Source of the DNA: Pseudomonadota bacterium
Lineage (GTDB): Bacteria; Pseudomonadota; Alphaproteobacteria; UBA828; JAPUJA01
Assembly (NCBI GenBank): GCA_027296525.1
Contig: JAPUJA010000167.1
Span: 1 to 10,332, forward strand
Reading direction: 5' to 3'
DNA: 10,332 nucleotides
Part shown: piece by piece, positions 7,004 through 10,332 of the stretch
How the letters are laid out: each line of letters begins with the position of its first letter
Position numbering within the stretch: the stretch's first letter is position 1
Position numbers and translations under genes: made by a program
The notes under the pieces: model-generated
The model's input: the letters and a program-made list of their open reading frames with translations, nothing else
What the model was told of the DNA's origin: nothing
Databases searched by the model: none

Positions 7004-7588
7004 CTACGGGCGCGCGCGGAACGGGCGGAGCAGGCCTGCGAGGAAGCGCTTGAGGCTTTGGCGAAAGAGCACGAACAAAAGCCGCCCGCCCCTGAGCTCT
7101 TGGCTCCCGATGCTCCCGGCTTCATCTTCGCCTGCGGCGGCGAGCTTCGCGTTGAGACAATCGACGAATTGGGTGGTCAGCGCATGCGCGACGTCGTGGA
7201 TGATCGCGCCCCGTCCGATTTGCGCGAGCGCGCCGGCGAGTTTGATCTCACCTCTCAAGGTCACTTCGGTGCCGTTCGCGCCGTGGGGCGTGAGTTCGTA
7301 GGTCACGGAGGCGGCGGCGCGGTTTCCGCCGCGCTTGTCGATCCCCTTGGCGTCGAGCCGGCAACGGTGCGCCGCCGCGTCGGTTTCGACGATCGTGGCC
7401 TCACCCTCGAAGGTGGCCGAGATGGGACCGACCCTCACCGTCACCACGCCGCGGTAAGACATATCGCCGGTCTCTTCGGTGAGAGCGAGGCCCGGCATGC
7501 AGGTCACGACCTCGGGCACGTTCTGGAAGAATTGCCAGACCCGCTCGAGGGGATGCTCGGTGATGAAGGACTCTGTGATCTCGGGCAA
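7004..7588 (-). CDS. CoxG-like SRPBCC protein (carbon monoxide dehydrogenase subunit G family)
   Basis: This 194-residue protein belongs to the CoxG branch of the SRPBCC/START-like fold. Family members bind hydrophobic ligands in a helix-grip cavity. In carboxidotrophs CoxG tethers the Cox hydroxylase to the membrane and has been linked to quinone reduction. The sequence shows the family N-terminus (SFxxxxPLERVWQFF, residues 7-21), CMPG (30-33), YRGVVTVRVGPISATFEG (45-62) and the conserved LAQIGRGAI segment (121-129). After a charged linker, residues 167-194 form a hydrophobic/basic stretch rich in Leu, Phe and Arg, likely an amphipathic membrane-binding helix. The start is a TTG at 7588: AGAGGT lies 5 nt upstream and no ATG occurs before residue 31, which is inside the fold. 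It is transcribed towards the hydroxylase operon, so it is regulated separately from its presumed partner. Confidence 0.9.
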   Translation of the reverse strand: MPEITESFITEHPLERVWQFFQNVPEVVTCMPGLALTEETGDMSYRGVVTVRVGPISATFEGEATIVETDAAAHRCRLDAKGIDKRGGNRAAASVTYELTPHGANGTEVTLRGEIKLAGALAQIGRGAIIHDVAHALTTQFVDCLNAKLAAAGEDEAGSIGSQELRGGRLLFVLFRQSLKRFLAGLLRPFRARP

Positions 7589-7593
7589 GCTTG

Positions 7594-7599
7594 ACCTCT
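7594..7599 (-). promoter_or_regulatory. Ribosome binding site deciding a TTG start
   Basis: On the minus strand this reads AGAGGT, followed by a 5-nt spacer and the TTG at 7588. It is the best Shine-Dalgarno match near the 5' end of the CoxG-like gene and supports the non-ATG start over an internal ATG at residue 31. Confidence 0.55.
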
Positions 7600-7631
7600 A
7601 CGGGCGAGACGGGAGGGCGAGTATATATCGC

Positions 7632-7650
7632 CGATGGCGCGAGGCCATCG
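7632..7650. repeat. Perfect 7-bp inverted repeat with 5-nt spacer
   Basis: CGATGGC (7632-7638) and GCCATCG (7644-7650) are exact reverse complements separated by GCGAG. The dyad lies between the start of the CoxG-like gene and the putative promoter of the creatininase-like gene and overlaps the first exact ATCGCCAATCG copy. It could be a regulator-binding dyad or an RNA hairpin in the 5' leader of the minus-strand transcript. Confidence 0.4.
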
Positions 7651-7677
7651 CCAATCGGGACGGCTTGTGGGTATAGT
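7648..7677 (+). promoter_or_regulatory. Putative sigma-70 promoter of the creatininase-like gene
   Basis: TCGCCA (7648-7653, 4 of 6 to TTGACA) is followed after 18 nt by TATAGT (7672-7677, 5 of 6 to TATAAT). This would start transcription near 7684 and leave a leader of about 60 nt before the ATG at 7747. It was found by eye from consensus matching only. Confidence 0.3.
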
Positions 7678-7746
7678 TTGCGGTCTTCCGGGGATTTTTC
7701 ACGTTATCGCCAATCGTCGCGCCGCGCCCGGCGCAAGGGGGTCCGG

Positions 7747-8526
7747 ATGGAGCATCGCCTCGCCCATATGACGTCACAGGAGGTCGAGACGGTGCTCGCC
7801 GACGGGCGCATGGTCATCCTGCCGACCGGCGCGACCGAGGCCCACGGACCGCACCTTCCCATCGATACCGATACCCATCAGGCCGAACATATGGCCGTCG
7901 AGCTCGCGAAACGGGTGGGCGCGGTGGTCGCTCCGCCCGTGGCCTACGGCATCTCCCAGACCTTCGAGCATTTCGCAGGCACCCTATCGCTCTCGATCCC
8001 GACCTATCAGCAGATGGTCTACGAGCTCGCCGCCGCGCTCATCCGTCAGGGGTTTCGCCATGTCTTTCTGCTCAACGGCAACCGCCCCAACGGCACCTCC
8101 AATGACGCGGTGGCCCGGCGCCTGATCGACGATCTGGACGAGGCGTTTGATTTCATGGTGACAGCGGTGAGTTATTGGGAGCCGGGAGCGGCCAAGATTC
8201 ACAGCTTGCGCAAGTCGAAGGTCGGGGGCATGGGCCATGGCGGCGAGTTCGAGACGTCCTTTCAGCTCGCGACGCGCCCCGAACTCGTGCACGGGGACCG
8301 CCTCGAAGATGTCGATGCGCCGCTCGTGCGCTGGGATCTCGTGGCGCCCGTGGCGCCCGCCCGGAGCTACGCGCGCCGGCCGAGTCCAAAGCGGGGTCAC
8401 CCGTCGATCTTCGGCGATCCCGGGCCGGCGAGTGCCGCGTCGGGCAAAGCCTTCATCGAGGCCGCTCTCGACGGGCTCGCCGAAATGGTGAAGGAGATCG
8501 GCGCGTCCTACGGCGAACGCCGTTAA
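7747..8526 (+). CDS. Creatininase-family amidohydrolase with altered metal-binding motif
   Basis: This 259-residue protein belongs to the creatininase family, which comprises metal-dependent amidohydrolases such as creatinine amidohydrolase and the mycofactocin peptidase MftE. The N-terminal metal motif is intact: Glu31, His33 and Asp42 align by spacing with Glu34, His36 and Asp45 of Pseudomonas creatininase. The later GHGGEFETS segment (His164, Glu167, Glu169) is also present. The normally conserved NGHxxN motif, whose His is a metal ligand, reads NGNRPN at residues 110-115, so Asn112 replaces the His and Pro114 sits where creatininase has Glu122. It may bind only one metal, use a different ligand, or have another function. 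The start at 7747 is chosen because AAGGGGG lies 5 nt upstream and family proteins begin near here. The frame is open to 7591, but that extension is arginine-rich and covers the promoter region. Its stop interlocks with that of the IclR gene. Confidence 0.88.
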   Translation: MEHRLAHMTSQEVETVLADGRMVILPTGATEAHGPHLPIDTDTHQAEHMAVELAKRVGAVVAPPVAYGISQTFEHFAGTLSLSIPTYQQMVYELAAALIRQGFRHVFLLNGNRPNGTSNDAVARRLIDDLDEAFDFMVTAVSYWEPGAAKIHSLRKSKVGGMGHGGEFETSFQLATRPELVHGDRLEDVDAPLVRWDLVAPVAPARSYARRPSPKRGHPSIFGDPGPASAASGKAFIEAALDGLAEMVKEIGASYGERR

Positions 8527-9350
8527 GCCTCTCGGCCAAGCGTATCGCCGGGCCGCCAGCCGAGCGCGATCGAGATCGACTGAGCGGTGCCGAGGAGCGA
8601 TTCGAGCACCTCCTCCTCCCGCGCCGCGTGGCGGAGCGCTGATCGGCGCGCGATGTAGCAGACGGCGGCGACGGCCTCGCCCTTGCGATTGAAGATCGGC
8701 GCGGAGAGAGAGCCCGTAAAAGCCTGCACGTCGCCCTCGGTTCGAGCAAAGCCCTTCGCCCGGATTTCGTCGAGTCGCGCGCGCAAGACCTCGGGCTCCG
8801 TGATGGTCTCGGGCGTCAGGCGTTCGAGATCGCGGGCGAGATAGGACTCGACGAACCGAGGCTCCGCATAGGCGAGCAAGACCTGGCCTTTCGAGCCGCA
8901 ATGAAGCGGAAAGTGATGGCCATAGGTCGCCTTCGTGATCGCTTCGCCCGTGCGGTGCTGGGAATAGAGCGTGACCGAAACATCCCCGAGACGCTCGACG
9001 AGCTGCACGGTGAACTCGACACCCTCCGCGGCGATCTCGAGATAGGGTTGTGCCGCTTCGAGGACGGGGTGGTTGGCGAGATAGCCGGTTCCGATGTACC
9101 ACAGGCGCGGCCCGATGCTGTAACGGTTCGAATCCGGGTCCCTCTGAAGGAAACCGCCTTGCTCGAGCTCGCTCAAGGTCCGGTGGAGCGTGGCCCAGGG
9201 AAGCCCGAGGCCTTCCGCCGCGTCGGTCGCGCGGCCCGGATGCCGGGCGAGATATTCGAGCAGCTGGAGCGCCCGGCGCACGCCTTTGAGCAGCGCGGGC
9301 CGCGAACCGTCATCTTCTTCGGTCCTTGTTCCCGTCTTTCGCCGCGCCAT
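8523..9350 (-). CDS. IclR-family transcriptional regulator
   Basis: This 275-residue regulator has the two IclR domains. The N-terminal winged helix-turn-helix lies at roughly residues 20-80, with a recognition region reading GLPWATLHRTLSELEQGGFL. The C-terminal effector-binding domain covers roughly 90-265, with the landmarks PLHCGSKGQVLLAY, a G-x-x-R-T-E-G-D loop and SLSAPIFNRKGEAVAAV. IclR proteins bind as dimers or tetramers and respond to small aromatic or organic acids, often controlling adjacent or divergent catabolic genes. The ATG at 9350 begins MARRKTGTRT and gives a normal family length. The frame is open upstream to a TTG at 9473, but that part is arginine-rich, lacks family similarity and would run over the control region; an ATG at position 24 of that extension is a less likely alternative. 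It is divergent from the dehydrogenase gene and convergent with the creatininase-like gene. Its ligand and targets are unknown. Confidence 0.9.
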   Translation of the reverse strand: MARRKTGTRTEEDDGSRPALLKGVRRALQLLEYLARHPGRATDAAEGLGLPWATLHRTLSELEQGGFLQRDPDSNRYSIGPRLWYIGTGYLANHPVLEAAQPYLEIAAEGVEFTVQLVERLGDVSVTLYSQHRTGEAITKATYGHHFPLHCGSKGQVLLAYAEPRFVESYLARDLERLTPETITEPEVLRARLDEIRAKGFARTEGDVQAFTGSLSAPIFNRKGEAVAAVCYIARRSALRHAAREEEVLESLLGTAQSISIALGWRPGDTLGREA

Positions 9351-9424
9351 TCGGTTTTCCCAAGTAATCTCGCCGCCCCGCCGGTTTCGCGACCCTCTCC
9401 TCATCGGCTCGCGGCGCTGTTCAC

Positions 9425-9453
9425 TCTGGATATTATGTACGCATTCCGGATAT
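9425..9453. repeat. Two TCYGGATAT direct repeats 20 bp apart in the IclR/dehydrogenase divergent region
   Basis: TCTGGATAT (9425-9433) and TCCGGATAT (9445-9453) lie in the only AT-rich patch of the 140-nt gap 9351-9490 between divergent genes. The 20-bp period places both on the same face of the helix. On the minus strand CATAAT (complement of 9432-9437) resembles a -10 box for the regulator gene, although no good -35 is visible. This is the likeliest control site of the IclR gene and the dehydrogenase gene. Confidence 0.35.
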
Positions 9454-9490
9454 ATGGACAGGCCGGGCCTCAATCGAGGGCTGCGAGGGG

Positions 9491-10332
9491 ATGAGCGTTT
9501 TCGAGCATGAGGCCTTTAGGGACCATGAGCGGGTCGTCTTCTGCCGCGAGCCCGAGGTTGGTCTCCGGGCCATCATCGCGATTCATGACACCACGCTCGG
9601 GCCGGCGGCGGGCGGCTGCCGCATGTGGCCCTATGGTTCGAGCGAGGAGGCGTTGACGGACGTCCTCCGCCTGGCGCAAGCGATGAGCTACAAGAACGCG
9701 CTCGCCGGCCTTGCGCTCGGCGGCGGCAAATCGGTCATCATCGCCGACGCCAGATGCGCGAAGACGCCCGCCTTGCTGCACGCCTTCGCGCGCGCGGTTG
9801 AGGAGCTCGGCGGGCGCTACTACACGGCCGAGGACATCGGGATCGGCATGGCGGATGTCGAGACCTTGGGCGAGGTGACCCGGTATGTCTTCGGCCGCTC
9901 GCGCGAGGGCGGCTCGGGCGATCCCTCGCCTTTCACCGCGCGCGGGGGGTTCGAGGGCATCCGCGCGGCGGTAAGGCACCGGCTGGGCCGCGACGATCTC
10001 GAAGGCCTCGGCGTCGCCCTCCAGGGCGTCGGCAATGTCGGCTACGCGCTCGCGGCGCTGCTGAGTTCCGCGGGCGCGCGGCTCATCGTGGCCGATACCG
10101 AGCGGGCCAATCGGGAGCGCGCTGAAGACGAATTCGGCGCGAAGGCCGTCGAGGCCTCGGTGATCCATTCACAAGACGCCGACGTCTTCGCCCCTTGCGC
10201 CATGGGGGCCGTGTTGAATGACGCGACGATCCCTGAGATCAAGGCGCCGATCGTGGCCGGTGTCGCCAACAATCAACTCGCCGAGGAGCGTCACGGCCGC
10301 GCGCTTCGGGATCGCGGCATCCTGTATGCGCC
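9491..10332 (+). CDS. Leucine dehydrogenase-like Glu/Leu/Phe/Val dehydrogenase, 5' part (continues past window)
   Basis: These are the first 280 codons of an NAD-dependent amino acid dehydrogenase that oxidatively deaminates branched-chain or related L-amino acids to 2-oxo acids. The match to Bacillus leucine dehydrogenase is close and nearly gap-free. It includes AIHDTTLGPA, GGCRMW, SYKNA with Lys68 (substrate carboxylate), GGGKSVI with catalytic Lys80, TAEDIG with Asp115, GNPSP-like GDPSP, and the nucleotide-binding GVGNVG (179-184) followed by acidic Asp202, which favours NAD. FAPCAMGAVLND and ANNQL are also present. Position 40, a leucine in the substrate side-chain pocket of leucine dehydrogenase, is alanine here. 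The ATG at 9491 is the natural start (MSVFEHEAF corresponds to the MEIFxYME-type N-terminus). GAGGGG abuts it and a second GAGG lies 11 nt upstream, so the ribosome site is not ideal. About 80 C-terminal residues are missing. Confidence 0.93.
   Translation, partial: MSVFEHEAFRDHERVVFCREPEVGLRAIIAIHDTTLGPAAGGCRMWPYGSSEEALTDVLRLAQAMSYKNALAGLALGGGKSVIIADARCAKTPALLHAFARAVEELGGRYYTAEDIGIGMADVETLGEVTRYVFGRSREGGSGDPSPFTARGGFEGIRAAVRHRLGRDDLEGLGVALQGVGNVGYALAALLSSAGARLIVADTERANRERAEDEFGAKAVEASVIHSQDADVFAPCAMGAVLNDATIPEIKAPIVAGVANNQLAEERHGRALRDRGILYA

Larger units (their letters stand above)
7627..7716. repeat. Repeated ATCGCC(A/G)AT element in divergent control region
   Basis: ATCGCCAATCG occurs exactly at 7647-7657 and again at 7706-7716. 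A 9-of-11 match, ATCGCCGATGG, lies at 7627-7637. The first two positions are 20 bp apart (about two helical turns). One exact copy overlaps the putative -35 box of the creatininase-like gene and the other falls just downstream of its expected start point, a layout typical of operators. The 158-nt gap 7589-7746 that holds them otherwise shows only the inverted repeat, the promoter and leader sequence. Confidence 0.4.

Noticed and set aside
7058..7594. 178-codon plus-strand open frame opposite the CoxG-like gene
   Set aside because: It is antisense to a clear SRPBCC protein, with no family features of its own.
7679..7700. Possible intrinsic terminator (CGG-TCTT-CCG followed by a T-run)
   Set aside because: The stem is only 3 bp and it lies in the leader of the creatininase-like gene, just after its putative promoter.
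7591..7746. N-terminal extension of the creatininase-like protein
   Set aside because: The translation is not family-like, it covers the promoter and repeats, and a good ribosome site precedes the ATG at 7747.
7984..9102. 372-codon minus-strand open frame across the creatininase-like and IclR genes
   Set aside because: It overlaps two real genes in other frames, has no domain resemblance and an arginine-heavy translation.
9351..9473. N-terminal extension of the IclR protein to a TTG
   Set aside because: It is arginine-rich and non-conserved, and the ATG at 9350 gives a normal family length.
1..10332. Mobile elements, CRISPR arrays, tRNA or other RNA genes
   Set aside because: No transposase or integrase frame, no regularly spaced repeats and no recognisable tRNA arms were seen on either strand.

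Overview
The window reads as a chromosomal catabolic region of a GC-rich proteobacterium, most likely an alphaproteobacterium. The basis is the very high GC at third positions, dense gene packing with 4-nt stop/start overlaps, GTG and TTG starts, and the family mix (ATP-dependent hydantoinase/oxoprolinase, CoxMSL-type molybdenum hydroxylase, CoxG, creatininase family, IclR, Leu/Val-type dehydrogenase). The taxonomic call is inference; there is no rRNA or other marker gene. No tRNA, insertion sequence, prophage gene or CRISPR array was seen.

Region 1 (3-6921, + strand) is a tightly coupled five-gene run. It holds the 3' part of hyuA, a complete hyuB, and the three subunits of a xanthine-dehydrogenase-superfamily molybdenum hydroxylase in the order FAD subunit (CoxM-like), [2Fe-2S] subunit (CoxS-like) and molybdopterin subunit (CoxL-like). 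Junctions are ATGA, GTGA, GTGA (or 11 nt apart) and a 4-nt gap, so one transcript with coupled translation is expected. The hydroxylase lacks the AYxCSFR signature of true aerobic CO dehydrogenase, so it should oxidise an organic substrate. Pairing it with an ATP-dependent lactam/imide-opening (or related ATP-dependent carboxylating) HyuAB enzyme suggests a pathway that first oxidises a ring or carbonyl compound at carbon and then opens or further processes it. The substrate is unknown.

Region 2 (7004-7588, - strand) is a convergent CoxG-like SRPBCC protein with an amphipathic C-terminal tail, the expected membrane partner of a Cox-type hydroxylase. Region 3 (7589-7746) is a divergent control region with a repeated ATCGCCAATCG element, a perfect 7-bp inverted repeat and a plausible sigma-70 promoter. 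Region 4 (7747-8526, +) is a creatininase-family amidohydrolase in which a usually conserved metal-binding histidine is replaced by Asn. Region 5 (8523-9350, -) is an IclR-type regulator whose stop codon interlocks with that of the creatininase-like gene. Region 6 (9351-9490) is a second divergent control region, AT-rich, with two TCYGGATAT repeats 20 bp apart. Region 7 (9491 to the window end, +) is the first 280 codons of a Glu/Leu/Phe/Val dehydrogenase closest to leucine dehydrogenase.

A reasonable working picture is a catabolic locus for a nitrogen-containing (lactam, imide or hydantoin-like) compound, with hydroxylation, ATP-dependent ring opening, amidohydrolysis and perhaps final amino-acid deamination, under IclR control. 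Only the gene identities are well supported. The joint pathway is inference.
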